Assembly: GCF_014204515.1 (NCBI RefSeq)
Contig: NZ_JACHLI010000008.1
Location: 124,001-188,000, forward strand
Direction of reading: 5' to 3'
Origin: Pseudomonas nitroreducens
GTDB taxonomy: Bacteria; Pseudomonadota; Gammaproteobacteria; Pseudomonadales; Pseudomonadaceae
Length of the DNA stretch: 64,000 nt
A model generated the notes under the pieces. That model was not told the origin of the DNA, made no database searches, and worked only from the letters and a program-made list of their open reading frames with translations. This document shows, piece after piece, positions 19,978 to 28,882 of the stretch. Positions within the stretch are counted from its first letter, which is position 1. Each line of letters starts with the position of its first letter. The translations under genes were made by a program, and so were the position numbers.

Positions 19978-21771
19978 TCAGCCCTGCTGCAGGTGACCGT
20001 AGAGGCGCGCGTAGAGACCGCCCTCGGCGATCAGTTGCTGGTGGTCGCCGTCCTCGGCGATGCGCCCGCCGTCGAACACCAGCACGCGGTCGGCCTGTTT
20101 CACCGCGGACAGGCGGTGGGCGATGATCAGCGTGGTACGGCCTTCGAGGAAACGCTCCAGGGCCTGGTGCAGCGCGTATTCGGTGGCGGCGTCGAGGGCG
20201 GAAGTCGCCTCGTCGAGGATCACCACCTTCGGCTCGGCGAGCACCATGCGGGCGATTGCCAGGCGCTGCCGCTGGCCGCCGGAAAGACGCACGCCGGAGC
20301 GCCCGACCACGCTGTCCAGCCCCTGCGGCAGGGCGCGGATGGTGTCCGCCAGCTGCGCCACTTCCAGCGCGCGCCAGCAGGCTTCGTCAGCGCGCTCGCG
20401 GCCCATGGTCAGGTTGGCGCGCACGGTGTCGTTGAACAGCGCCGGATGCTGCAGCACCACGGCGACATGCTCGCGCACGCAATCCAGGCCGATCTCTTCC
20501 AGCGCCGCGCCGCCGTAGCGGATGCTGCCCGCCTGCGGCTGGTAGAGCCCCAGCAGGAGTTGCACCAGGGTGCTCTTGCCGCCGCCACTGGCGCCGACGA
20601 TGGCGACCTTCTCGCCGGGAGCGATGTCCAGGTCGAGGCCATCCAGCACGCGTTCGTCGCGGTAGGCGAAGCTCAGGTCGCGCACCTGGATGCCGACGCT
20701 GGTCTGCCCGGCGAAGGGATCGCGGCGATGCTCGTAATGCGGCTCGTCGGCACGCGCCAGCAGCTCGTTGATACGGGTCAGCGCGCCACCGGCGGCGTAA
20801 TAGGCGTACTGCAGGCTGAGCAGTTGTTCCACCGGGCCGATCATGAACCACAGGTAGCTGAACACCGCCAGCATCTGGCCGATGGACAGGTCGGAGAACA
20901 GCACGGTGAGCATCGCCGCGGCGCGGAACAGGTCGATGCCGAACTGGAACAGCAGCCCGCTGGCGCGCCCGGCGGCGTCGCTCTTCCACTGCGAGGCGAC
21001 GGCGTAGTCGCGCACCTCGCGGGCCCGCACGCCGAGGCGGCCGAGGAAGAAGCCCTGGCGGTTGCCGGCGCGCACTTCCTGGATGGCTTCCAGGGTCTCG
21101 GTCAGCGCCTGGGTGAAGCGCGAGGTGCTGTCGTTCTCCAGTTTCTTCAGGTGCTTGACGCGCTTGCCCAGCTGCACCGTGGCGAAGATCACCAGCGGGT
21201 TGAACAGCAGGATCAGCAGCGCCAGCTGCCAGTGCATCCAGATCAGGATGCCGGCGGTGCCGCAGAGGGTCAGCAGCGCCACCAGGAAGCGGCTCAGGGT
21301 ATCGCCGACGAACTTGTCGAGGGTGTCGAGATCGGTCACCAGGTGCGCGCTCACCGAGCCGCCGCCGAGGGTTTCGTACTCGCCCAGGGCGATGCGTTTC
21401 AGGCGTTCGATCAGGCGCAGGCGGATGCGGTACACCACGTCCTTGGACAGCCGCGCGAACAGCCTGGCCTGCAGCACGTTGAACACCAGCGCGCAGCTGC
21501 GCAGCACCAGGGTCACGGCCAGCATCAGGCCGATGTAGCCGACGGGCTTGTGCCAGTCAGCGGGTAGCCAGTGGTTCATCACCTGCAGGGCGGCGTCGCC
21601 CTTGCCCAGCAGCACTTCGTCCACCAGCAGCGGCAGCAGCAGCGGGATCGGTACGCTGCAGGCGGTGGCCAGGACAGCAACGAGATTGGCGAGGAACAGG
21701 GCCTTGCGGTGGCGGAAGGCGAGCCGGCGAATTTCCGCCCAGCTCAGGCGGTCAGCGGCCAGCTCAGGCAT
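19978..21771 (-). CDS. ABC exporter, fused membrane and ATPase domains (MsbA-like)
   Basis: A 597-residue half-transporter: six membrane helices in about residues 20-310, then an ATPase with Walker A GASGGGKST, signature LSGGQRQRLAIAR, Walker B VVILDEATSA and the H-loop IAHRLS. Half-transporters of this type export lipids, peptides or drugs as homodimers; the substrate is unknown. Its start lies inside the end of the DsbA-family gene (8-bp overlap, 21764-21771), which indicates translational coupling. Confidence 0.9.
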   Translation of the reverse strand: MPELAADRLSWAEIRRLAFRHRKALFLANLVAVLATACSVPIPLLLPLLVDEVLLGKGDAALQVMNHWLPADWHKPVGYIGLMLAVTLVLRSCALVFNVLQARLFARLSKDVVYRIRLRLIERLKRIALGEYETLGGGSVSAHLVTDLDTLDKFVGDTLSRFLVALLTLCGTAGILIWMHWQLALLILLFNPLVIFATVQLGKRVKHLKKLENDSTSRFTQALTETLEAIQEVRAGNRQGFFLGRLGVRAREVRDYAVASQWKSDAAGRASGLLFQFGIDLFRAAAMLTVLFSDLSIGQMLAVFSYLWFMIGPVEQLLSLQYAYYAAGGALTRINELLARADEPHYEHRRDPFAGQTSVGIQVRDLSFAYRDERVLDGLDLDIAPGEKVAIVGASGGGKSTLVQLLLGLYQPQAGSIRYGGAALEEIGLDCVREHVAVVLQHPALFNDTVRANLTMGRERADEACWRALEVAQLADTIRALPQGLDSVVGRSGVRLSGGQRQRLAIARMVLAEPKVVILDEATSALDAATEYALHQALERFLEGRTTLIIAHRLSAVKQADRVLVFDGGRIAEDGDHQQLIAEGGLYARLYGHLQQG

Positions 21772-22399
21772 GCCGCCCGCGCTCCAGCCAGCGTTCCAGC
21801 AGCGGCGCGAGTTCGTCCAGCGGCTGGTAGCCGTTGGTCAGCAGGGCCAGTTGGCCGTCGCGCTCGGCCAGCAGCGTGGGGAAGCCGGCGATGCCCAGGT
21901 CGCGGGCCCAGGAAAAGTCGGCCAGGGTCGCCAGGTGGTTGTCCTGGCTGTCGAAGGCTTCGGCGAATTCGATGCGCGGCAGGCCGACGCGTTCGGCCAG
22001 CTCGGTGAGCACGCTGGCCTGGGTGACGTCGCGGCCCTCGGCGTAGAAGGCACGCTGGATTTCGCCGAGCAGCGCCCAGGCGCAGTCCTCGTCCAGGCGG
22101 CGCGCAGTGACGATGGCGCGGCAGGCCGGTTCGGTGTCGTAGACGAAGCCGTCGGGCAGCGCATCCTCGAAGCGGAACGGCTGGCCGGTGGCGCGGTGCA
22201 CAGCCTCCCAGTGCTCGAGGATGTAGCGTTTGGTGGTCGGCTCCAGTGCAGCGCCCTGCCCCGTGCGCAGGCCGCCCATCACCAGCGCCAGCGGCACCCC
22301 CGCGGCGCGGGCCTGCTCAACCAGCGCCTGGGCCACCGGGGCGAACCCCCAGCACCAGGAGCACATCGGGTCCATCACGTAGAGCAGGCGGCTGGTCAT
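21764..22399 (-). CDS. DsbA/FrnE-family thioredoxin-fold protein with CSWC active site
   Basis: The product has 211 residues. The N terminus LLYVMDPMCSWCWGFAPV holds a CxxC redox motif (C-S-W-C, about 13-16), followed by the helical insertion and a cis-Pro segment GIAGFPTLL (about 170-178). This is the FrnE-like/2-hydroxychromene isomerase branch of the DsbA superfamily. There is no signal peptide, so it acts in the cytoplasm. The gene lies 3 bp after trhO on the same strand and overlaps the ABC exporter gene, so trhO, this gene and the exporter probably form an operon. Confidence 0.85.
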   Translation of the reverse strand: MTSRLLYVMDPMCSWCWGFAPVAQALVEQARAAGVPLALVMGGLRTGQGAALEPTTKRYILEHWEAVHRATGQPFRFEDALPDGFVYDTEPACRAIVTARRLDEDCAWALLGEIQRAFYAEGRDVTQASVLTELAERVGLPRIEFAEAFDSQDNHLATLADFSWARDLGIAGFPTLLAERDGQLALLTNGYQPLDELAPLLERWLERGRHA

Positions 22400-22402
22400 G
22401 GA

Positions 22403-23338
22403 TCAGTTCTCCGCGCGGGGATCACGGCCAATGGGGTGTGGCTGGTTGCGCTCGCGTGCCAGCTCGATCTGCTTCTGCCGCTCTCGGGCGCTGGCGCGGG
22501 TCTTCTCCGACAGCGAGTCCCAGCAATGCGGGCAACTGATGCCCGGTGCGTAGTGCTCGGAGGTGCGATCCTCGACGGAGATCGGGTTGCGGCAGGCATG
22601 GCACTGATCGTAGTCGCCCTCGGTGAGGTCATGGCGCACGGTCACGCGGTTGTCGAACACGAAGCAGTCGCCGCGCCAGAGGGTTTCGGCCTCGGGCACT
22701 TCTTCCAGGTACTTGAGGATGCCGCCCTTGAGGTGGAAGACCTCTTCGAAGCCTTCGCTGAGCATGTAGCTCGAGGCCTTCTCGCAGCGGATACCGCCGG
22801 TGCAGAACATCGCGACCTTCTTGTGTTTGGCCGGGTCGTAGTGCTCGCGGATGTAGTCGGGGAATTCGCGGAACGACTTGGTCTTCGGGTCGATGGCGCC
22901 CTCGAAGGTGCCGATGGCCACTTCGTAGTCGTTGCGGGTGTCGATCAGCAGCACTTCCGGATCGGAGATCAGTGCGTTCCAGTCCTGGGGTTCGACGTAA
23001 GTGCCGACCTGGGCGTTGGGGTCCACGCCCGGCACGCCGAGGGTGACGATTTCCTTCTTCAGCTTGACCTTGGTGCGGTAGAAGGGTTGCTCGTCGCAGT
23101 AGGACTCCTTGTGGTCGACATCGGCCAGGCGCGGATCATTGCGCAGCCAGGCCAGCAGGCCGTCGATGCCGGCGCGGGTGCCGGAGACGGTGCCGTTGAT
23201 GCCTTCCTCGGCGAGCAGCAGGGTGCCCTTGACGCCGTTGTCCAGCAGGGTCTGCAGCAGGGGTTCGCGCAGGGCGACGTAGTCGGGCAGGGAGACGAAC
23301 TTGTACAACGCCGCGACGACGATTCTTTCGGTGGTCAT
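22403..23338 (-). CDS. trhO: tRNA uridine(34) hydroxylase, rhodanese-type
   Basis: A 311-residue protein of the TrhO/YceA family. It has an N-terminal ferredoxin-like domain (about 1-95, with EEGINGTVSG), a rhodanese domain (about 120-220) with active-site loop FCTGGIRCEKASSYM (Cys179), and a C-terminal zinc-ribbon-like segment with CHAC and CPHCW. TrhO hydroxylates U34 of certain tRNAs to give 5-hydroxyuridine with O2. It is the first gene of the probable operon with the CSWC protein and the ABC exporter. Confidence 0.93.
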   Translation of the reverse strand: MTTERIVVAALYKFVSLPDYVALREPLLQTLLDNGVKGTLLLAEEGINGTVSGTRAGIDGLLAWLRNDPRLADVDHKESYCDEQPFYRTKVKLKKEIVTLGVPGVDPNAQVGTYVEPQDWNALISDPEVLLIDTRNDYEVAIGTFEGAIDPKTKSFREFPDYIREHYDPAKHKKVAMFCTGGIRCEKASSYMLSEGFEEVFHLKGGILKYLEEVPEAETLWRGDCFVFDNRVTVRHDLTEGDYDQCHACRNPISVEDRTSEHYAPGISCPHCWDSLSEKTRASARERQKQIELARERNQPHPIGRDPRAEN

Positions 23339-23419
23339 GCATCACTCCAGTGGTCGCCCGCGTAAAGGGCGGACCGGGTTCTTTGGATCGACAGCTGAAA
23401 CGACAGCTGAATCAGAAGC

Positions 23420-23455
23420 TGAAAATGACAGCGCCGGCAGAAGCCGGCGCTGGGT
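23420..23455 (-). terminator. Putative terminator downstream of bolA
   Basis: A perfect 10-bp stem (CAGCGCCGGC / GCCGGCGCTG) with a 4-base loop lies at 23429-23452. On the minus strand it is followed by TCATTTTC. It is 59 bp after the bolA stop and just before trhO, and probably separates the two transcripts. Confidence 0.55.
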
Positions 23456-23510
23456 GTCGCATTCTACACGGAGCGGGACCAGGCCCGCACGCGCTTGGTC
23501 AGCTCGCCGA

Positions 23511-23819
23511 TCAGTGCAGATCGTGCTTGCTGCCACCCCGGCAGGTCGGCGAATCCGGCGCCTGTCCCTGCTGCGCCCACTCCTCGGGGGTGTAGGTGTG
23601 CAGGGCCAGGGCGTGGAACTGGCCCATGAGGTCGCCGAGGGTGGCATAGACCTTCTGGTGCCGCTTCACCGCGTTCAACCCGGCGAACGCCGGGCTGACG
23701 ATCACGGCCTTGTAGTGCGTTTCCTGCCCGCGGCTGTGCATGTGGCTCTCGTCCAGCACGTCGAGGTGCTGGGGCTCGAGGGCGCCCAGGGCGGTTTGGA
23801 TTCGGTCACGCATGCTCAT
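23511..23819 (-). CDS. bolA: BolA family protein
   Basis: This 102-residue protein matches BolA. It begins MRDRIQTALGALEPQHLDVLDESHMH and continues with HYKAVIVSPAFAGLNAVKRHQKVYATLGDLMGQFHALALHTYTPEEW, the class II KH-like fold with the conserved histidine. BolA works with monothiol glutaredoxins in iron-sulfur homeostasis and affects transcription and morphology. Two Met codons (23819, 23813) are possible starts. It lies 27 bp after the DUF2059 gene on the same strand. Confidence 0.88.
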   Translation of the reverse strand: MSMRDRIQTALGALEPQHLDVLDESHMHSRGQETHYKAVIVSPAFAGLNAVKRHQKVYATLGDLMGQFHALALHTYTPEEWAQQGQAPDSPTCRGGSKHDLH

Positions 23820-23846
23820 GGCGGGTCTCTGTGCGGTTCAATGAAA

Positions 23847-24359
23847 TCAGGGCTTCTTGGCCGGAGCGGCCGGGGCCTTCACGCCCAGTTCCTTGTCCAT
23901 GTCGGCCATCAGCTTGTTCACCGGCTCCACCGCGGTCTGCAGTTTGGCCTGGGTCAGCTGGGCGGATTCGGCGGTCAGGCGCGGCATCTTTTCCAGCACC
24001 TTGCGGCCCAGCGGGGACGCGTAGAAGTCGTTCAGCTGCTTGAGCTCGGACTCGCTGAAGTTGCTGGTGTAGAGCTTGACCAGCTCGGGCTTGAGCTTGT
24101 CCCAACCCACCGCGCGATCCAGTTCGGCATTGGCCTTGGCCTGGTAGCGGTCGAGCACAGCCTTCTTGCTGTCCGGCGCCTTGGCCTGGGCGAAGCGCTG
24201 GGCAAGCATCTGCTGGACTTGCGCGTAGACCGGCACGGTCAGCTTGTCGGCATGCACCTGCTTGAGGAATTTCTCCGCCTCGGCGTTGGCGTCGGCCAGA
24301 GCCACGGAGCTGAAGCCGACCAGAAGAGCGGCAGTGCAGAGGGAACGAAGAACGGTCAT
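23847..24359 (-). CDS. DUF2059 periplasmic protein
   Basis: The product is 170 residues with a signal peptide (1-22, cleavage after ALA). The helical DUF2059 core follows, with LVKLYTSNFSESELKQLNDFYASPLGRKVLEKMP (about 93-126), the family's best-conserved stretch. A C-terminal Lys/Ala/Pro tail ends the protein. The function of the family is unknown. It precedes bolA on the same strand and is probably cotranscribed. Confidence 0.85.
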   Translation of the reverse strand: MTVLRSLCTAALLVGFSSVALADANAEAEKFLKQVHADKLTVPVYAQVQQMLAQRFAQAKAPDSKKAVLDRYQAKANAELDRAVGWDKLKPELVKLYTSNFSESELKQLNDFYASPLGRKVLEKMPRLTAESAQLTQAKLQTAVEPVNKLMADMDKELGVKAPAAPAKKP

Positions 24360-24526
24360 GGGGCGGTCCTGTCAGTCTGAAGGGTGTCCGGGTGGGACCC
24401 GCCATTCTGCGCCTAAGTTCGGAATGCGCTCAAGAGACTGCCAAATGGCCGGGAAGTGACGGGCTTCTCTTGTCGGACAGTTCCCGAAGCGGCATGCTGC
24501 GGCGCGTTGCCACATGGATGTGACCG

Positions 24527-25540
24527 ATGAACTCCCTCTCCCACCCGCCGACGTCCGTCGCCGCGCCGCCCCTGTGCGATGCGCGCGGCCGCCTGAACGC
24601 CGCGGCGGTGGGCTGGTCGACACGGCCGCAGACGGTCTGCCGGCTGTCCGGCAACGCCGGCCGGCGCAAGCGCTGGAATCACTGGTGCATCAACGCGCCG
24701 GGCTGGATGCTCTCGATCACCATCGCCGACCTCGACTACCTGGGCTACGGCGCCGTGTATTTCCTCGACCTGGAAACCGGCCAGTCGGTGCACCGCACCC
24801 AGTTCAGCCCCTTCGGCCTGGGCTGCCACCTGCCGGACATGCCCAACCAGAGCCATCGCTTCGAGCACGGTCAGCTGTGCCTGGGCTTCGACGAGCAGCC
24901 CGGCCAGCTGCGCATCACCGCCTGCGCGCCGAACCTGGGCGGCCAGCCGCTGAACCTGTCCCTGGAGGTGCAGCGCCCGGCGCACCTGGAGTCGGTCAAC
25001 CTGGTGGTGCCCATGGACGGCAAGTGCTTTCACGCCTGCAGCCGGCAGATGGGCCTGCCGATCAGCGGCAGCCTGAGACTGGGCCACAAGACCTACCGCT
25101 GCAGCGAGGGGCAGAGCTTCGCCGCGCTGGACTTCGGCCGTGGCGTCTGGCCCTTCCGGACCCGCTGGACCCGCGCCGCCTTCGCCGCACCCGGCGGCAT
25201 CGCCGGCAACTTCGGCGCCGGCTGGACGGAAAACAGTCCCCTCAGCGAGAACGCGCTGTGGTTCGGCGGCGAGCTGCAGGCACTGGATGGCCCTGTGGAT
25301 ATCCGCCAGGTGCCGCACGATCCGCTCTCGCCCTGGCAACTGCGCGGCAGCGATGAGCGCGTCGAGCTCACCTTCACCCCGCGCAAGCTGCACCGTGCCT
25401 GTCCGCGCCTGGGCCCACTGTTCGCCGAGACCAGCCAGTGGTTCGGCCACTTCGACGGCGCCCTGCGCAGTGCCGAGGGCGACCTGGTGCCCGTCACCGG
25501 CGCGCTCGGCTGGATCGGCGCCACGCACGCCCGCTGGTGA
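24527..25540 (+). CDS. DUF2804 family protein
   Basis: This 337-residue protein matches the DUF2804 family, with RKRWNHWCINAPGWMLSITIADLDYLGYGAVYFLDLETG near the N terminus, DFGRGVWPFRTRW, and AGNFGAGWTENSPLSENALWFGG. The sequence suggests a beta-rich fold related to lipocalin/AttH-like proteins. No signal peptide is visible and no function is established. The ribosome site is weak. Confidence 0.8.
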   Translation: MNSLSHPPTSVAAPPLCDARGRLNAAAVGWSTRPQTVCRLSGNAGRRKRWNHWCINAPGWMLSITIADLDYLGYGAVYFLDLETGQSVHRTQFSPFGLGCHLPDMPNQSHRFEHGQLCLGFDEQPGQLRITACAPNLGGQPLNLSLEVQRPAHLESVNLVVPMDGKCFHACSRQMGLPISGSLRLGHKTYRCSEGQSFAALDFGRGVWPFRTRWTRAAFAAPGGIAGNFGAGWTENSPLSENALWFGGELQALDGPVDIRQVPHDPLSPWQLRGSDERVELTFTPRKLHRACPRLGPLFAETSQWFGHFDGALRSAEGDLVPVTGALGWIGATHARW

Positions 25541-25650
25541 TGGCTTTCAGTTGACCTGCAAGCGCTCTATCACGGCCATTGAGCCAGAGCGGAACCCGGA
25601 AGCGCCGTAGCGGCCTAAACTGGCCGAGACCCTTTTCCGGAGACCGCACC

Positions 25651-27045
25651 ATGAGCCGCACCGAAACCGACAGCCTCGGCCCCATCGAAGTCCCCGAGGA
25701 CGCCTACTGGGGCGCGCTGACCCAGCGCTCGCTGGAGAACTTCGCCATCGGCGGGCAGCGCATGCCGCTGGCCGTGGTCCACGCCCTGGCGCTGATCAAG
25801 AAGGCCGCCGCGCGGGTCAACGCGCAGCTGGGCGAACTGCCGGAGAACATCACCAGCCTGATCGAGGAAGCCGCCGACGAAGTGCTGGCGGGCGAGCACG
25901 ACGACCAGTTCCCGCTGGTGGTCTGGCAGACCGGCAGCGGCACCCAGAGCAACATGAACGTCAACGAGGTGATCGCCGGGCGCGCCAACGAGATCGCCGG
26001 CAACGGCCGTGGCGGCAAGAAGCCGGTGCACCCCAACGACCACGTCAACCGCGCGCAGAGTTCCAACGACAGCTTCCCCACCGCCATGCACATCGCCGCC
26101 GTGCAGGCGGTGCAGAACGACCTGCTGCCGGCCATCGCCGAACTCAGCGGCGGCCTCGCCCAGCAGGCCGCGCGCCATGCCAACCTGGTGAAGACCGGGC
26201 GCACCCACCTGATGGACGCCACCCCGGTCACCTTCGGCCAGGAACTCTCGGCCTTCGTCGCCCAACTGGACTATGCCGAACGCGCCCTGCGGGCGGCGCT
26301 GCCGGCGGTCTACGAACTGGCCCAGGGCGGCACCGCCGTGGGCACCGGGCTGAATGCGCCGAAGGAATTCGCCGAGGCCATCGCCGCCGAACTGGCCGAC
26401 CTTTCCGGCCTGCCCTTCGTCTCCGCGCCGAACAAGTTCGCCGCCCTCGCCGGCCACGAACCGCTGGTGACCCTCGCCGGCGCCCTGAAGACCCTCGCCG
26501 TGGCGCTGATGAAGATCGCCAACGACCTGCGCCTGCTCGGTTCAGGTCCCCGCGCGGGCTTCGCCGAGGTGAAGCTGCCGGCCAACGAGCCGGGCTCCTC
26601 GATCATGCCCGGCAAGGTCAACCCGACCCAGTGCGAGGCGCTGTCGATGCTCGCCTGCCAGGTCTTCGGCAACGACGCCGCGATCACCTTCGCCGCCAGC
26701 CAGGGCCACCTGCAGCTCAACGTCTACAAGCCGGTGATCATCCACAACCTGCTGGAATCCGCGCGCCTGCTGGCCGACGGCTGCCGCAACTTCAATACCC
26801 ACTGCATCGCCGGCATGCAGCCGGACGCAGCGAAGATGCGCGAGCACCTGGATCGCGGCCTGATGCTGGTGACCGCGCTGAACCCGCACATCGGCTACGA
26901 CAAGGCCGCCGAGATCGCCAAGAAGGCCTACGGCGAAGGCAAGACCCTGCGCGAAGCCGCGCTGGAACTGGGCTATCTGACCGACGCCGAGTTCGACCAG
27001 TGGGTGCGTCCGGAAACCATGCTGGAGGCCGGGCAGAATGGTTGA
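25651..27045 (+). CDS. fumC: Class II fumarate hydratase
   Basis: The 464-residue length fits FumC. Signature segments are GSGTQSNMNVNEVIA (about 100-114), NRAQSSNDSFPTAMHI, the T-H segment KTGRTHLMDATPVTFGQE with the catalytic base region, and the superfamily signature GSSIMPGKVNPTQ starting at residue 315. It interconverts fumarate and malate without an iron-sulfur cluster, so it serves under oxidative or iron-limited conditions. The start at 25651 has CCGGAG upstream; the 24-residue extension from 25579 is rejected. The stop overlaps the start of the next gene by 8 bp. In many pseudomonads fumC is induced by iron limitation. Confidence 0.95.
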   Translation: MSRTETDSLGPIEVPEDAYWGALTQRSLENFAIGGQRMPLAVVHALALIKKAAARVNAQLGELPENITSLIEEAADEVLAGEHDDQFPLVVWQTGSGTQSNMNVNEVIAGRANEIAGNGRGGKKPVHPNDHVNRAQSSNDSFPTAMHIAAVQAVQNDLLPAIAELSGGLAQQAARHANLVKTGRTHLMDATPVTFGQELSAFVAQLDYAERALRAALPAVYELAQGGTAVGTGLNAPKEFAEAIAAELADLSGLPFVSAPNKFAALAGHEPLVTLAGALKTLAVALMKIANDLRLLGSGPRAGFAEVKLPANEPGSSIMPGKVNPTQCEALSMLACQVFGNDAAITFAASQGHLQLNVYKPVIIHNLLESARLLADGCRNFNTHCIAGMQPDAAKMREHLDRGLMLVTALNPHIGYDKAAEIAKKAYGEGKTLREAALELGYLTDAEFDQWVRPETMLEAGQNG

Positions 27046-27661
27046 AGCGGCCAAGCATGGCGCCACGCCCCTGGAGGGCGACGGCAAGCGCGTGCTGCTG
27101 GTGCTGGGCTCGCCCAAGCCCGGCGGCTTCTGCCATGCGCTGGCCGAAGCCTACGCCAACGGCGCCCGCGCCAAGGGCCACGTGGTGCACACGCTCAAGC
27201 TCGGCGAGATGAACTTCGACCCGGTGCTGCGCGGTGGCTACGAACAGAGCCAGGGCCTGGAGCCGGACGTGCTCGAAGCCCAGCGACAGATCCACTGGGC
27301 GCAGCACCTGGTGTTTGTCTACCCGATCTGGTGGGGCGGCCTGCCGGCGCTGCTGCAGGGCTTCTTCGACCGCGTGCTGCAGCCGGGCTTCGCCTTCCGC
27401 TACCGCTCGGTGGAGTCCCGCGAGTTCGAGCCGCTGCTGGGCGGGCGCAGCGCCGACCTGCTGGTCAGCCACGACCAGACCCACTGGCACTACCGCCTGC
27501 GCCAGGGGGCCCCGGCCCATCGGCAGATGACCCGCTGCATCCTCGCGCCCTGCGGCATCGCCCTGCACCACCTGGAGGAATTCAGCCCGCTGCGCGGCTC
27601 CGCCGAGGAACAGCGCCAGGCCTGGCTGCGGCGGGCGGAGCAATTGGGGACACAAGTCTGA
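27038..27661 (+). CDS. Flavodoxin-fold NAD(P)H-dependent oxidoreductase (KefF/MdaB-like)
   Basis: The product is 207 residues. It has an FMN-binding N terminus VLLVLGSPKPGGFCHALAEAYANGA, the VFVYPIWWGGLPALLQGFFDRVLQPGFAF segment typical of NAD(P)H:quinone oxidoreductase/KefF proteins, and a C-terminal CGIALHHLEEFSPLRG. It likely reduces quinones by two electrons using FMN. The start overlaps the end of fumC by 8 bp, so it is translationally coupled with fumarase. Confidence 0.85.
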   Translation: MVEAAKHGATPLEGDGKRVLLVLGSPKPGGFCHALAEAYANGARAKGHVVHTLKLGEMNFDPVLRGGYEQSQGLEPDVLEAQRQIHWAQHLVFVYPIWWGGLPALLQGFFDRVLQPGFAFRYRSVESREFEPLLGGRSADLLVSHDQTHWHYRLRQGAPAHRQMTRCILAPCGIALHHLEEFSPLRGSAEEQRQAWLRRAEQLGTQV

Positions 27662-27678
27662 AGAACAGTTCGCCCTTG

Positions 27679-27755
27679 TAGGAGCGAGCTTGCTCGCGAA
27701 CCGACCCAGCGCAGAAGCCGCCGGGAAATCCGTTCGCGAGCAAGCTCGCTCCTAC
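27679..27755. repeat. REPIN, GTAGGAGCGAGCTTGCTCG family
   Basis: Inverted copies of a 24-base REP (GTAGGAGCGAGCTTGCTCGC then GAAC) occur at 27679-27702 (forward) and 27732-27755 (reverse). They lie between the oxidoreductase gene and aqpZ. The unit shares its GTAGGAGCG head with the GTAGGAGCGGACTCC family but has a different stem. Confidence 0.85.
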
Positions 27756-27926
27756 ACGAAGAGAAAAAGCCGATCCGCTGGAGGTCGCTGGGTGGGCACT
27801 TCTCCATGTCGCCACCTTCAGAACATTCCACGCCCCAGCCAGAATCCACCTACTCCGCGTCCCCAAGCGACTTCCCTAGCATGCGCAGGCCCGAATTACG
27901 GGTCTCTTCTTGCCCCTGGAGGCAGC

Positions 27927-28607
27927 ATGCTTCGCAAACTCTCCGCCGAAATGATCGGCACGTTCTGGCTGGTGTTCGGTGGTTGCGGCAGCGCCATCTT
28001 CGCCGCCCACGCCATCGGCGTGCTGGGTGTCTCCCTGGCCTTCGGCCTGACCGTGGTAACCATGGCCTACGCCATCGGGCCGATCTCCGGTTGCCACCTG
28101 AACCCCGCTGTCAGCCTCGGCCTGTGGGCCGGCGGTCGCTTCAACGGCCGTGACCTGATCCCCTACATCATCGCCCAGTGCATCGGCGGCATCCTCGCTG
28201 GTGGCGCGCTGTACCTGATCGCCACCGGCAAGTCCGGCTTCGATCCGCTGGCGGGCTTTGCCGCCAACGGTTATGCCGAAGGTTCGCCCAATGGCTACAA
28301 CCTGCAGTCGGCGCTGATGATCGAGGTCCTGCTGACCGCGTTCTTCCTGTTCGTGATCATGGGCGCCACCGATATCCGCGCGCCGATCGGCTTCGCTCCG
28401 CTGGCCATCGGCCTGACCCTGGCGCTGATCCACCTGATCAGCATCCCGGTCACCAACACCTCGGTGAACCCGGCACGCAGCCTGGGCGTGGCGATCTTCG
28501 CCGACCCGCTGTTCATGAAGCAGCTCTGGCTGTTCTGGGTCGGCCCGCTGGTGGGCGGCGTGATCGGTGCGCTGGTCTATCGCCTGGTGCGTCCGGCCAA
28601 CGCCTGA
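27927..28607 (+). CDS. aqpZ: Aquaporin Z
   Basis: The product is 226 residues with six membrane helices and two half-helices carrying NPA motifs: HLNPAVS (N59-A61) and VNPARS (N181-A183). The selectivity-filter Arg follows the second NPA (R184), and the family-typical ISIPVTNTSVNPARS is intact. The pattern is that of a water channel rather than a glycerol facilitator. The start has a CTGGAGG site 5 bases upstream. A strong terminator follows 15 bp after the stop, so aqpZ is a single-gene transcript. Confidence 0.95.
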   Translation: MLRKLSAEMIGTFWLVFGGCGSAIFAAHAIGVLGVSLAFGLTVVTMAYAIGPISGCHLNPAVSLGLWAGGRFNGRDLIPYIIAQCIGGILAGGALYLIATGKSGFDPLAGFAANGYAEGSPNGYNLQSALMIEVLLTAFFLFVIMGATDIRAPIGFAPLAIGLTLALIHLISIPVTNTSVNPARSLGVAIFADPLFMKQLWLFWVGPLVGGVIGALVYRLVRPANA

Positions 28608-28622
28608 GTCCATCGCTGAACT

Positions 28623-28652
28623 GAAAACGGGCGCCCTATGGCGCCCGTTTTC
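28623..28652 (+). terminator. Intrinsic terminator of aqpZ
   Basis: A perfect 13-bp inverted repeat (GAAAACGGGCGCC / GGCGCCCGTTTTC) with a CTAT loop; the TTTT lies in the 3' arm. It is 15 bp after the aqpZ stop. Confidence 0.85.
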
Positions 28653-28681
28653 GTTGGTGCTCGACCCGAGCCTCCGTCTCT

Positions 28682-28759
28682 GCAGGAGCGAGCCTGCTCG
28701 CGAACCCGCCCAGCTTCCGAGCTGCCGGGTAACTCGTTCGCGAGCAAGCTCGCTCCTAC
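28682..28759. repeat. REPIN, GTAGGAGCGAGCTTGCTCG family
   Basis: Forward copy at 28682-28705 with two changes (GCAGG and GAGCCTG), reverse copy at 28736-28759 intact. It lies between aqpZ and the TonB receptor gene. Confidence 0.8.
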
Positions 28760-28773
28760 ACGCCGGCCTGATC

Positions 28774-28864
28774 GTAGGGCGCATAACGCCAGCGGCGTTA
28801 TCCGCCGTCGGCCGATCTTCGAGGAGACCCCGGCGGATAAAGCGTGCCGCTTTATGCGCCCTAC
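28774..28864. repeat. Inverted repeat, GTAGGGCGCATAACGC family
   Basis: A large palindrome. The left arm GTAGGGCGCATAACGCCAGC and its following GTTATCCGCC face a right arm GGCGGATAAAGCG... ending ATGCGCCCTAC. The same element occurs at 37255-37321. It starts only 14 bp after the preceding REPIN and ends 18 bp before the stop codon of the TonB receptor gene. Confidence 0.75.
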
Positions 28865-28882
28865 AGGGCTGCCGGCATCGGC

